Part shown: piece by piece, positions 22,930 to 34,990 of the stretch
How positions within the stretch are numbered: the first letter of the stretch is position 1
Layout: every line of letters begins with the position of its first letter
Origin: Bradysia coprophila
Lineage: Eukaryota; Arthropoda; Insecta; Diptera; Sciaridae
NCBI RefSeq assembly: GCF_014529535.1
Contig: NC_050736.1
Coordinates: forward strand, 5,208,001 to 5,272,000
DNA: 64,000 nt
Direction: 5' to 3'
Translations under genes and position numbers: made by a program
The notes under the pieces: model-generated
Seen by the model: only the letters and a program-made list of their open reading frames with translations
What the model was told of the DNA's origin: nothing
Databases searched by the model: none

Positions 22930-24000
22930 ATAGCTGTGTAATGTATATTGCGAAGACTGTAGTTAAAGTAGCTGTGTACTTTATATTATAGCTGTGAGAC
23001 ACATTTCAAATCTATGACGAGAATTTTTTTTTCTAAACTGTCATCAATTTTGCGGTCACCCATCCCCAAGTATACTAATATAACCGCACCGATTGATGCT
23101 TAACCTGAGATTCCGACCGTCACCTATGCTGTTGTTGCGCTAACTTTGATTGTGCTTTAACACGTTCTTATTTCGAAGCGTTGATACCACAATATAAATT
23201 CTGCAGCTATATTATGCGGCACATAGCCTAATTGTGACAGTTGGGATCAAAAGTCGGTCTATTCCATCTGTCAAAGTGACGTTTTAAACGTCAAGCCAAA
23301 AAATTTTAGTCAAATAATCACTAAATCGTTTTTTTTTTCTATAAGTCTATTCCACTGATAGAGTTGAGGAAAAATAAGCAACTATGTAACTATTGAACAT
23401 AAAAATTTTGGTTTGTCGTTCAAAACGTCACTTTGACAGATGAAGTAGACTGACTTTTGATCCTAACTGTCACAATTCAAGTGTGCAGTTTATATATTTA
23501 GCATTTAAACTTTGGTGAGTTGTCACTACAAGGTTTATTTTAGGTTCTGAAAGAAAGTGAATTGAAACTGCGCGAAGAATCGCCTATTCAATTATTTTCT
23601 GTGAAATGCCAACTTTGATTTTTACTACTTGGCTAATTAATTAATTCGTTTCTAACTCAGTGAAATTTCTGATATTTTTATTCGTCTTTGTTTCTACGGA
23701 TTATAATTGAAGTGTTATTATCATAATCTGATGATCAAGCTTCATTACAATCAACCGACCAAGCGTCAGCACCAATCATGACTTGAATGTGTGCGTATGG
23801 TCCCATACATTTTCTGATATGCAGTACACAGCTATATTTTTCATACGTCAAATATGCGTTACACAGCTATGATATAGAGTACACAGCCACAATATGCAAA
23901 TCCTAGCTATAAAATGTGTTCTTGGTGCATAATGTAGCTCTGTAATCCATAATATAGTTGTGTAACTCATATTACACGTAAATTACCAACACTAATAGAA
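22930..24000. repeat. Degenerate ATAATATAGCTGTGTA repeat region with nested foldback
   Basis: Words of the form TATAGCTGTGTA and their reverse complements recur at 22930-23010 and again at 23815-23990. In the middle, 23231-23476 is a foldback: the left arm from ATTGTGACAGTTGGGATC is matched by the right arm ending GATCCTAACTGTCACAAT over about 60 bases. Confidence 0.65.
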
Positions 24001-24199
24001 TATGCGTTTAGTAGCTATAGGGTGTTTTAGTGAGAGAGATGGCGAAATTACAACCTATTTTTCCATCTCGCTCTACTTAAACACCGTATATTTTTATAAG
24101 TCACGAAGCTATATTATAACAAGAATAGACCGGCTATAAGCCTAGTGAGCTCTTTTTTCTTTCTCTCAATTTTCTCACTTCTCGAGATACCAACTACCA

Positions 24200-25160
24200 A
24201 ATACGTGAGTTACAAATAGGCAAGCAGGAAGAATAGTTTCTTCAGTCGATATCCAGCTGTTGAACAGTAAACATCGCCACCATCGTTCTATCAGTTTCGT
24301 AGTCAACTACCAATTTTGTAATCAACTACCAAACTCAACTATTCAACAACCATTTTGGTATTCAACTACCAGTTTGGTAGTCAACTACCAAAAATTCAAG
24401 CTTTAAATAGGCAAGCAGGCAGAATAATTTTGTCAGTCGGTGCGCAGCTCTCGAATAGTAAACATCTCTGCCAAAAATTACGTTTGGTAGTCAATTATAG
24501 CCTTGGTAGTCCAACTACCAACTACCAAATTTTCGAATTGCAATGTTAACTGTGAGCTATCGGTGATCAGATAACAAATAATTATTATTTGCCTGGTGTT
24601 GATATGCTCATGGTGGCTTTGCAGTTTTGAATGTCAATCCAGCTCGCAACTACCAACTACCAAAGCTACCAACTACCAAATTTTCGATTTATAAATAGGC
24701 GAGCATGTAGAATAATTTCGTCAGTCGGTGCGTAGTTCTCGAATAGTAAACATCTCTGCCGAAAATTACGTTCGGTTGTCAGATACCAACTACCAAATTT
24801 TCTAATTGCAATGCTAACTATGAGCGATCGGTTATCAGATAACAAATAATTATTATTTGCCTGGTGTTGATTTGCTCATAGTAGCATTGCAATTTATCAT
24901 CGTGGTAGCCAACTACCAAATTCTCGTGTGGAAATAGACAAGCAGTCAGAATAATTGCATCAGTCGGTGCAAAGCCCTCGGAAAGTAAACATCTCGCTGG
25001 TAATTAATTCGGTTGTCAACTATCACCGTGGTAGTCAACTACCAAATTTTCGAATTGCAATGCCAACTATTACTATGAGCGATTGGTTATCAGATAACAA
25101 ATAATTATTATTTGCCTGGTGTTGATTTGCTCATAGTAGCATTGCAATTTTGAATCAAGG
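24200..25160 (+). repeat. Tandem repeat, about four units of 190-285 bp
   Basis: Landmarks recur in order. AGTAAACATC is seen at about 24267, 24459, 24745 and 24987. TCAGATAACAAATAATTATT is seen at about 24567, 24833 and 25089, each followed by a TTGCCTGGTGTTGAT block. CAACTACCAA words fill the spaces. Within each unit, ATGAGC and GCTCAT flank the middle block as an inverted pair. The units do not encode protein. Confidence 0.85.
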
Positions 25161-25517
25161 CTGTTATCGTCTCATTTTTTATTTGTGACACAGACACATG
25201 GACGGACAGACAGACGGACAGATGAAGTGTCCACAATAGGGTTTTTTTCTAAAAGAAAAAAGACCTAAAAACTACAGCTACATTACACAGCCTCTATCGA
25301 AATCCACGGATTTTCCGTGCAATGACACCCCACACGACCTTATACGTACATGGACAAATTAACGTGTACATGGAGAAATTTCAGTCCGATATGTGCATGT
25401 TTTCGGTTTTTGACAGAAGCGTCGAGGATTTTTTTTTTTAAAGTGGATAAAAAAGTGCAATGCAAAATGCGTCCGATTTTTTAATCTAATCCCTCTAAGA
25501 GATAACTTTGTTTTGAT

Positions 25518-27776
25518 ATGACTGTCCCGGCATCTATTACACGATGCCCGCAGGGCATCGTTGTTTCTAAAAATCTAAAAAGTAGATAGGCGTGTTTTTT
25601 GGGGTGGCGAGATGGGAAAAAGTCGAGTTTGGACCTAGGTAAGGGCTGAGGCCGTACCTCGGACCTAATGATTTTACGGTTGATTTCGGTAGAGCTTTTG
25701 ATGCTGATTCAGGAAATGTAAGTCAAAAAAAAAAATTATGCGTCGCTTGGCCGCTAGGTGGCTTCAAAGTCGGAATTTTTGAAACGAAAAATGGCTGCCA
25801 TTTCGCGTAAAATTAATGGATTGGCGTGAAATATGTGTCTAAAGGGTTTTCGAGGTCGGCGCTTCCAAATAAAAACATTTGAGAGCGGCCACACACCTGT
25901 GAGCCGCAGCAAATTGCAAAAAAGTAGTTTTTTGGGTAGTTTTTCTCAATTTTCTCAAAAACAGTACATAGAACTTTTGTGCAATTTCCATGGTTGATAG
26001 CCGCTGAAAATACCTATCGATTGAGGTATATATTAAAAAAATCGGCGGAAGCGTTTTCGACAAAAGATGCAAAATGTGTCAATTCAGGGTACCAACTTTG
26101 ATGCTGGTACGGCCACAAGATGCCGTCGTAGAGCTTTGGTCTCTTCGGGAGAAATGTTCAAAAATGAAAGTTGAGGGGGGTTCTAGAACAAAATTTTTAT
26201 GTCCGAGGTCAGTGGACCGATTTGAGATTTTTGGTCACTCGATGTTTCCAGAGCCTCAAGCACAATTTTATTTCACAGTTGAGATCTTTGTGTCGCTTGA
26301 ATTTCGTGTTTACGGAGACCGTATCATCACAACGCATCGATTCGAAGAAAAAGAATCTGTTTTCTAAAGTTCGGACCGGCGATAATATAATCTAATGTAA
26401 GCAGTTGATTAACTTTGAATAAATGTTCAAACGCAATCTTTGATTCTAGCAGACTGAAGTTTTTGCACTGAGTCAGTAATACAAGAATATCCTGTAGTCT
26501 GTATAAACGTTTTCACAAGCAATTTATCTGTCCCATAAAGGAAACCTAGGAGGATGGTTAAGCAGCTTTAGCTGCTTCGGATGTATCTCCTTTTGAGTTT
26601 ACCACAATGTTTTGATCATGAGCAGCGAGGAAGATGTATAAGAGACTAGTCAATCAGAAACATTGTTGATGTTTACAAACCACAAAATGCTTCTTTGATG
26701 CAATTGGAATTTTGTAAAAGTTGAATCGAAAATCGAATATTTTAATATAAAATCTTTAGTGTTTGATGACCAAATGTTGTGCAATCGATAGGCCTTATCT
26801 TTTCGCAGGTAATTTAATTCGTAAACATGCACTGACCCAAATTTTTATTTTCTAAAAATTGTTTTAGGAAAATGTTGCAGCATCAACTGCTTACATAGAT
26901 TAGATTATCGCCGGTCCGAACTTTAGAAAACAGATTCTTTTTCTTCGATGCGTTATGATGATATTGTCTCCGTAAACACGAAATTCAAGCGACACAAAGA
27001 TCTCAACTGTGAAATAAAATTTTGGTGCCACACCTTGAGGCTCTGGAAACATCGAGTGGCCTAAAATCTAAAATCGGTCCAATGTGCTCGGACATAAAAA
27101 TTTTGTTCTAGGACCCCCCTCAACTTTCATTTTTGAACATTTGTCCCGAAGAGACCAAATCTATACGACACCATCTTGTGACCGTACAAACATCAAAGTT
27201 GGGACCCTGAATTGACACATTTTCCATCTTTTCTCGAAAACGCTTCAGCCGATTTTTTTGATATATACCTCAATCGATAGGTATTTTCAGCGGCTATCAA
27301 CGATGGAAATTGCACGAAAGTTCTATGTACCGTTTTTGAGAAAATTGAGAAAAACCACCCAAAAACCCACTTTTTGGTAATTTGCGGTGGCTCACATGCA
27401 TGTGGCCGCTCTCAAATGTTTTTATTCGGAAGCGCCGACCTCGAAAACCCTTTAGACACAAATTTCACTACAATCCATTGTATTTACGCGAAATGGCAGC
27501 CATTTTTCGTTTCAAAAATTCCGACTTTGAAGCCACCTAGCGGCCAAGCGACGCATAAAATTTTTTTTTGACCTGCTTTTCCTGAATCAGCATCAAAAGC
27601 TCTACCGAAATCAACCGTAAAATCATTAGGTCCGAGGTACGGCCTCAGCCCTAACCTAGGTCCAAACTCGACTTTTTCCCATCTCGCCACCCCAAAAAAC
27701 ACTCCTATCTACTTTTTAGATTTTTAGAAAGTACGATGCCCTGCGGGCATCGTGTAATAGATGCCGGGACAGTCAT
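25518..27776. mobile_element. Long-terminal-inverted-repeat (foldback) element, arms of about 895 bp
   Basis: The left arm 25518-26411 and right arm 26880-27776 are reverse complements, more than 90 percent identical by eye, with outer ends ATGACTGTCCCGGCATC and GATGCCGGGACAGTCAT. Next to each end is a smaller palindrome, GATGCCCGCAGGGCATC. The loop (26412-26879) holds a second dispersed repeat. Neither arm shows a credible protein. Elements like this occur among foldback-type and long-TIR DNA transposons; I cannot assign a superfamily because no transposase is present. Confidence 0.9.
26412..26651 (+). repeat. Copy 1 of a dispersed 230-bp repeat, in the loop of the foldback element
   Basis: The stretch from TTTGAATAAATGTTCAAA to AAGAGACTAGT is repeated in direct orientation at 28415-28632 with about 85 percent identity by eye. 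The central part, GTTAAGCAGCTTTAGCTGC, is palindromic (GCAGCTTTAGCTGC). Confidence 0.8.
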
Positions 27777-29229
27777 GTATTAAGGCGCAGCGCTGCGCGC
27801 TGCGCTTGCAATAAACGTACTAGATCAAAAGGTGTCAAAAATGGTACGCTTTTTGTGAGCGCTAAAGTTTTAAAAAGTTCATGTTCGAACCTTCACATGC
27901 AAAGGTTCTATTTTGTCATTGAATCAATAAATTTAAGTTTCAGTAACAACTGTTGTACTGAAGTAACTTTCATATGTAAAAAATATCAAATTTTTTCGGT
28001 AATTTGCTGAACATCGATGTCGTGGGATTGTTGCGATGATTTGATTTGATTTTGTTTGCGCAATCGTTTTTCCATTTAAGAAATGTTACAGTGAAACATT
28101 TTCTTTGGTTCAAGTGAATTCATCCTTTTACAAATTGTTACAGTGACACGGTTTCACCGATTTTATTTAATTTACGCCTTTAAGCATCTTTTGCGACTTT
28201 CGAACGGATCTTAAATAAATGATTACCAAATAAACGTTTCCCGTAATTCATTGTAAATTTAAATAAAAGGCTAATCTAAGGTAGTGCCGATGCGCTTCGG
28301 CTATTAGTGTAAACCTTCTTGCGAAGAAAGATCTGACCACATCTAATAACAATTATTGTTCATTCTAATACAAATAATTTTGCTATAAAAAAATTAGATT
28401 ATATTGGAGGATTAATTTTGAATAAATGTTCAAACACAATCTTTGATTCCAACAGATTATACAGACTGTAGTTCTGTAGTCTTATAAAAGTTTTTACAAG
28501 CAATTTATCTGTCCCATAAAGAAAACCTAGGAGGATGGTTAAGCAGCTTTAGCTGCTTCGGATGTATCTCCCTTTGAGTTTACCACAGTGTTTGGATCAT
28601 GAACAGCGAGTAAGATATACAAGAGACTAGTTATGAATAAAATTCATGAAAGTGCACCCTGTTCGACTCAGTTCACTTCAGATATAATATCGAACGGACT
28701 CACATATACTGACATAAATGTAAAGTAAAAAATGCAACGTACCGTTGAGTCCATCATCAGTAGTGATATCAATTTGAGGTTCCATAATGGTTTGATAGTG
28801 CATGGGAAGTAAAGCCGCTTAAAACTGTGATTTGACTAGTAAATATCGAATATCGTTTGATTGAATCGCTGTCAATGTACTCTGGAACCGTATTTACGTG
28901 ACCACATTGCATATTCGGCTGTTAATTCGTTTAGTAAAGTGAGTTTTTCTATTAAAATGATAATATAATTTCATGATGGCGTACAATTTTGTGGCATCTA
29001 ACCAATACCAATGCATTGTTGATAATTTCAAGTTTATGTGTTGCTTCTATCCTTTTCCATTTCTAATTTAAAAAAAAAAAAAATAAGAAAAAATCAACAA
29101 TGGACGCATTCCAATTAACACTTTTGTTTACATGTGATTTAGTAGAGTTTGTGCGTGGCAAGATTCACCCGTCCGAAATCAATTAATACTTGATGCATGT
29201 GTCACTGATTGTATGTGTTTCTTTTTTAG
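27777..29229. other. Intergenic stretch with a GC-rich palindrome and copy 2 of a repeat
   Basis: Immediately outside the foldback element is GCGCAGCGCTGCGCGCTGCGC-like palindromic DNA at 27785-27805. Copy 2 of the 230-bp repeat lies at 28415-28632. The 5' non-coding exon of the CDYL-like gene probably lies near 28870-28940, since the start codon exon opens with an acceptor at about 29229. Confidence 0.5.
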
Positions 29230-29244
29230 ATCGAACAACCCAAA

Positions 29245-32200
29245 ATGGAAGAAACACAAGTTGTAATCGAGATGCCACAAGTGGAATACAAAATAGACTC
29301 AGTTCCGAACACTGAATCGGAAGAAATTATTGAGTATTGCTTAGATGCAGCGACCAACATTACTCAACCCGTTAAAAATGATGGAGATCACGATGCATTC
29401 AGTGATGAAGGGAATGAAAAAGTGCTGACTACCCTTGAAACAATACAAACGGATGGCCACGAAGACGAAGAATCCTTCTCCACATATGAAATCGAGGACT
29501 TACCAGTAAATGATCAACCGGAAAGTTCTGCAGAACCGGTCACATCTAAGACCGATCAACTATCAGAGAGTGAAATAGCGCGGCTACAGTTGGAGAGTTT
29601 GGGTACACAAAAAGTGGGGCGACCGAAGAAATCGCAGGTGACGATTCTTGATGAAAAGGGAAACATTTCATCGAAGAAACTCAGTGATGCAGACGAATCA
29701 CATACAAAACTGGAATCAGCAACACCAGTAACATTACTAAGCTTGGATACGACGAATGAGGAGGTTGTGGAAGAAGCGTGTGAAGTTGTTGAAATTGCCG
29801 TAGAAGAATTAGATGCATCAAATGCGAATGACGGTGACTGTACCCTTGAAAATCGAATATCTAATTTGACTGAATCGCCAAGTACCGGAATCGAAATTCC
29901 GAAAGAGCTTATAACCGGTAGTGCCTTATCTTCGCCAATGTTTGTGCAAAATAATTCAAAACCGCTGCAAAATGAAGATCTACTGGCAATACTTGAAGGA
30001 AACGATGAATCATTTGAGGAGCATAAATCAACTGATGCCAGTATGACGGCTGAAAAGGAGAAGGAGGTCGCACTCAAGCAGATGATGAGTCTGCCGGTGA
30101 ATCCACGAGGTCGTCGACCGAATCCCGCAAAGACGAAGAAAAAGGAAACGAAACCGAAAACCAGCAATTTGGTAAATGCTTTGGTGTCGGATTGGAGCGA
30201 CAACGATAGCAAGAAGGGAGAAAGTGAAGGCGAATGTGAAAAACCAAAGCAAACACCAAAGTCCTCAAAGCCAGTGGCGGTAATAAATCAGCAAATCGAT
30301 AACGAACGCAGCGAACGCCGCTCCCGCATTATAAAAAAGAAAATCATATGGGACCCAGATGCACCGGAAACTGCTTTTTCGTATGCAAGTTTGGTGCAGA
30401 GTGCGCCAAAGAAACCAAAAATTGCTCAAACAAAAGCAAAAGAGAAGGAGGCCGATGTAATTGAAGAGACTGGTGACGCCCGTAAACGAAAGTCAGAATC
30501 AATCTCACCGGCGACTGTCAAGAAGAAGAGAGTTGGTGAAATTGACAAACTGTTGGCCGATGAGGGAGCAATTAATATTCTGAATGCACTCAAACACGAG
30601 AACAACAATGCTGATCTCTCCGATGCCGACAGCATTCCAGTGGAAAAGAGCCCCAGTAAGCGAATAGCGCGTAAAGTAAACACTGAGGCGAATGATGTGC
30701 CGTCCGCATCACGCAATTCTGAATCAGCCAAGTGTGACACACCAAATCAAAAAAATGCACGCAAACCCAAAAATGCAACTGTTGCGGTCAAAAAGGAACC
30801 CAAAAAGCGTGCTCCAAATAAATCAAATGCATCTGAGTCATGGGACTACATTTACAACTCGGGACATCGCGGCGATGATTCAATGATTATCCGTAGAAGA
30901 TCGAACAGTTCCTACTCGAGCACGGCAAGCCTACGGCTAAGCATCGACGGAGCACCGAATGAAAATGAAAAATCGTCGGAAACCAGTGAAAAGACGTTTG
31001 AGTTCGCCAAACCGACTGTAAAAAAGAACTCAGCGAGTGAATTGTCGCCCCAAAGACAGTTGATATTATCGGATATGCGTGGAAAGAAGAGTATATCAAA
31101 AGTGGACGGTGAAAGTGCAGTACGTCGTTCCTCTCGTGCAGCCGTTGTTGAGAGTGTCGAATCGAACAGCGTTAAAGCAGTTGCCGAACAGCATAAAAAA
31201 CAAGAAACACAATCGAAACGGAAGGTCACAGAGAAAGGCAACGATACCGCATACACCGAAATCAATATTAAGATGCTGAAAAATTGCGCTCATATCGTGT
31301 TGGCGCCGAATGTCAGCGGAAAACTCCGGAATTCGTTTAGCATACAGGTAACAGTCAAACCTTTTCAAGGAAAGTGTTTCTTTTGACCGTAATTTTCATT
31401 CGATTTTAGATGTTGAACGAGGTGACCAGAGCTCTAAAAGATTTAAGTACAAATTCAACCGTCCGAGCCGTTCTAATTTCCTCGAGCAATGCTTCGTTTT
31501 GCAATGGAATCGACTTTTCGAATTTAGTGCAAAACACGGTGGATAAAAGAAAGCAATCGGCAACCGAACTATCTACTGCGTTGAGGTAATTTGTGAATTC
31601 AAGGTCTTCCCAGTTGGGATAAGGCAATTTATTACACAGTCTATGTCCATCCGTTGTAGACTCTTTCCCAGCTTTGACTAATAAAAACGAATTTCTTTTC
31701 AGCGAGTTCATATTATCAATTGCAAAATTCCAAAAAATATTGATTGCCGGAGTTCATGGACATACGGTTGGCATAGGTGTAACCATCCTGCCGTTGTTTG
31801 ATATTATTTATGCCACCAATAAAGCGTCTTTCGCTACGCCTTACGCAAACATTGGTCAAGTGCCTGAGAACGGATCCGCCTTCGTTAAATCAAATAAACT
31901 GTCACATCGTTTGGTAAGTTTACACTGACTGGAATCAGATGGACGTTGGACGATGGACTCATCACAGAAAACATTCAATTACAGAAAACCGAACTACTTT
32001 ACTTGAATGAGACAGTCAAAGCAGCAGACGCCCTCCAAAATGGTTTAATAACAAAGATTATCAATTCCGACGCATTCGAATCTGAAATCGTACATCAAAC
32101 GGAACAAATTGCAATGCAGTCATCTCAGGTAAATTTTCTTTTTCTCTACAAATATGATACACAGTATGATGGATAAACGGTTCCGTTGTAAAAGAGTTGA

Positions 32201-33580
32201 TGCATTTTGCCGTTCAACGTATCGGCTGAGCTTTTTGTCACGCAGTTGTAGCCTTCTCGGCACGTACACCTTTGATAAACAAATCCCAGGTCACTTCTAG
32301 CATATCCACATAGCTGATCTGAATGACACGGTGGCATTCCTGTGTTGTGAAAGTCTCAGTTATTGTCGAATTAAGAATGAACTGAAGATTCTAGAAATTC
32401 TCACCAACGCATCGGTACTTGAAAGTGATCGACTTGTCTCGTCTATTTGTTACTTTGGCGTAAAATTTGAGGAAACTCCTTCGACTGCACCTGCAGATAA
32501 TTTTCGTTTCAATTCGTTTTGATGTCCGTTTCTGGAGTACTGATAGTTCTTGGTCCAGACACATTTGTATTGGTGATGCGTTTGTTGGACGACATAACTG
32601 GAACGGAGACAGTTAAACAGAGTTCTAATTTGTGTGATTCGATGTCCACCTGCATTTGTGTCCGTGAATTGATACTCATTGTGAATGGTTTTTCCCGTTT
32701 CGAATATGTGGAAGGGCATATCGTATTGGCCGGACACATACATTGCTTTTCAATTAAGTTTGGTAGCCAGTATCTGCGAATTGTGAAGACACAAACATTA
32801 ATTTGTGGTCAGTTTGAAATGGCTTTTCCGCATACGTGGATACGAAAATAGGAAAGGTTTCCCACACAAAGTACTTGCTCACCTATTGTGTATTACATTG
32901 CAAACTTCAGATAAATCACAGCGAGACTTCTAAAACCGAAATAAAATTTCAATTTTGTCATAAAATTTTTTAGATTTTCCATTCTTAACTTACAATTGAA
33001 ATTGACAGACAAACACTAATTTCGAACGAGAGAAGATAAAATAGTAGTTTAACCACACTCATCGCAAATTGTTTATTTCCAACTAAACATCTATCATCGC
33101 CTATCTCTAACGTAAATATTTCTTTGCCCGAGATCGATAATTAAATCGAAAATAAAATTTCGAAAGAAGAACTGAGTTCTAAGAATAGTTTGTGTAGCGA
33201 GCTTCATGCGTCCATCATCATCTTCATCAATTATCGGTAGAGGAAACTGTGTTTCCGATGCGCACAATGTCGCGTGTAAATTAAAATTATTCGATTTCAA
33301 AAGAGTTTAGTTGGGGACTACTGTGACAAGAAATATTTTAATTTTCCATCCTACTTGCGTCAGTCAGACTCAACAATTAAAAGTAATTTTGAATTTAAAA
33401 CAAAATTAAACTTATTTACAGTCGATGGAGGCAACGAAGTCACTAACGCATGTTGATGTTATTGACAAGTTGGACGATGACTTGGCAAAGGAACAAAAAC
33501 TACTTATTCAGCACTGGGCTACAGCAGAATGTCAGGACAGATTTAAGAATTTTCTGTCCAAAGAAAAGTGGCAAAATTAA
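29245..33580 (+). CDS. CDYL-like protein with enoyl-CoA hydratase/isomerase domain
   Basis: Five coding exons: 29245-31347, 31410-31585, 31703-31913, 31985-32128 and 33422-33580; about 930 residues. The first coding exon follows an acceptor, so a 5' non-coding exon is likely. Residues 1-700 are acidic and low in complexity, with AT-hook-like motifs (VGRPKKSQV, RGRRPNP) and Lys/Arg-rich runs that suggest a nuclear DNA-binding protein; I see no chromodomain. The last 230 residues match the crotonase-fold domain of CDY/CDYL chromatin corepressors: ASFCNGIDFSNLV, KILIAGVHGHTVGIGVTILP, FATPYANIGQVPE, and a C-terminal QKLLIQHW. The catalytic Glu pair of true hydratases is not evident, as in CDYL. 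CDYL binds CoA and represses transcription. The fourth intron (1.3 kb) contains fragments of another gene on the opposite strand. Confidence 0.8.
32146..33300 (-). pseudogene. Cys-rich secreted-type gene fragments inside a CDYL intron
   Basis: On the minus strand, within the fourth intron of the CDYL-like gene, lie pieces with small secreted Cys-rich features: spaced Cys (CGYARSDLGF, RCTCREGYNC, and an earlier CMCPANTICP). They look like two related modules. A further 68-codon piece at 33094-33300 may or may not belong. No intact signal peptide plus body was found; the pieces look broken, with roughly two breaks, or multi-exonic. I do not assign a role. Confidence 0.4.
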
Positions 33581-34183
33581 TTTTTAATTTTTCTTTTCGT
33601 TTTTGACAAATAATTTTAGATGATAATTTGAACTAGCAATAGGAATCGTTTATATATAGCGCGCTAACCACGTCGTAGTTGTGTTGACAAACTAAAAAGA
33701 AAAGTAAAATTAATTTAACTTTGTTAATGAACACATTGTGTTTGAATGAAATATTAAACTTAATTACAAAGTCCTAGGGTTATATATCATGTTATCGCAG
33801 GACACCTTTTTTTTTTTTTTGGAGAAAGTAAAAACCACATCATTTATATTTTGAATAAGAATCGATTGTATTTTGATTAAATTTTATAGTTATTAAGGAT
33901 TGAAAACAAAAAAATTTTTATAAAAAATTAAATTTAAGTTTAAGTTCAGGTTTTTTATAAAAGTGCAATTTATTCAAGAAAATATATTAGCATTATTATT
34001 GATCGACAAGGTGTGCATTTTGTGCGTTTAAAATCAATCCCTTCAAATCAAACTTATCAGCACAGCGGATTAGCATTGTGACACTTTATCGACAGACGTG
34101 AAATCAATCTGCCAAAAATTTGTGATTGATTGTGTACAGAGTGGTTCCTGACAATTACATTTTGATAATTTCATTATCTGCTG

Positions 34184-34548
34184 ATATAGAGTGTTATGAT
34201 GAGAGAAGTATAATTCAGACCAGTTATGTTAACTTGCCTTGGGGAAACTGACAAAATATATATGTAAAAATGATATGTCAAGTACCCTAAGTCAAGTTAT
34301 AATTAACTGGTCTTCGGTTTTCACGCTCTGATCATAACAGTCTATAGAATAGAGTGTTAACGAAGAGATATTTCGGTTCAGTTAAACGTAACACTTGCCT
34401 TGATGGTAATGTCAAAATGAGAGAAGAAACACAGTAAAGGGCGATCAAATTTCATTTGAAATTTTCATCGGCTGATTCACAAACAAATTTGTATTTCGAA
34501 AATTCGGACTTTAAATTGATCTTCCTTCTCCGTTAACAGTCTATACAC
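34184..34548. repeat. Two foldbacks of one family in tandem
   Basis: AGAGTGTTATGATGAGAG at about 34188, with ACCAGTTATGTTAACTTG, is matched in reverse by ACTGGTCTTCGG and CTCTGATCATAACAGTCTATAG at 34305-34347. A second copy begins at once (AGAGTGTTAACGAAGAGA, 34352) and closes with TCTCCGTTAACAGTCTATA at about 34525-34546. Confidence 0.7.
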
Positions 34549-34619
34549 ATGATGTTTGAAGAATTTTAAACGTTATGTAGGCTAAATATGAACTTTTCGA
34601 AGCATTCAATGTATACCAG

Positions 34620-34990
34620 GAGATGCGGGAAAACAGGAAAAGTACGAAAAAATTCGGTTTTGCTTGCTTTTTCGCCTATACCTGCTGTTTACCAAGCTCA
34701 ATTTTCTGTTTCGTCTCGTCAATACCTTTCATTCGATGCATCACACACGATTTTTGAGCAAAAACATACTGAGATATGCTGGAAAAACTAGTGAAAAACA
34801 AGCAAAACACGCTGTTTTGTTTGCTTTCTCGCCAGTAGCTACTGATCGACAAAAGTTATTTTTCTAAAAATTAGTTACTCATATTCGTCTCGTCAATACC
34901 TTTCATTTGACGTATCGCACTCGATTTTTTAGCGAAAACATCCTGAGAAAGGCTTCGAAATCTATGTAAAAATCAGGCAAAACAAAACAA
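34620..34990 (+). repeat. Tandem repeat, units of about 150-175 bp
   Basis: The block TCGTCTCGTCAATACCTTTC, then a CGATTTTT word, then an ACAAGCAAAACA run and a TTGCTTTCTCGCC word, occurs at about 34714 and again at about 34886; an incomplete third copy starts near 34630. Confidence 0.7.

Larger units (their letters stand above)
22056..25517. other. Gene-free repeat-rich stretch
   Basis: About 3.4 kb without a supported gene. It holds a MITE (22681-22847), an AT-rich degenerate repeat (22930-24000) with a nested foldback (23231-23476), and tandem units (24200-25160), each listed separately. Around 25320-25490 a run of words (GACACCCCAC, GTGCATGTTTTCGGTTTTTG, AAAATGCGTCCGATTTT) recurs near 63615-63735, marking a dispersed repeat. 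Confidence 0.6.

Noticed and set aside
26074-26395. Open frames in the arms of the long inverted repeat
   Set aside because: The two arms encode different broken frames and neither resembles a protein family.
29556-30212. 218-codon minus-strand frame
   Set aside because: It is antisense to the low-complexity part of the CDYL-like gene; its Ser/Phe richness mirrors that gene's codons.
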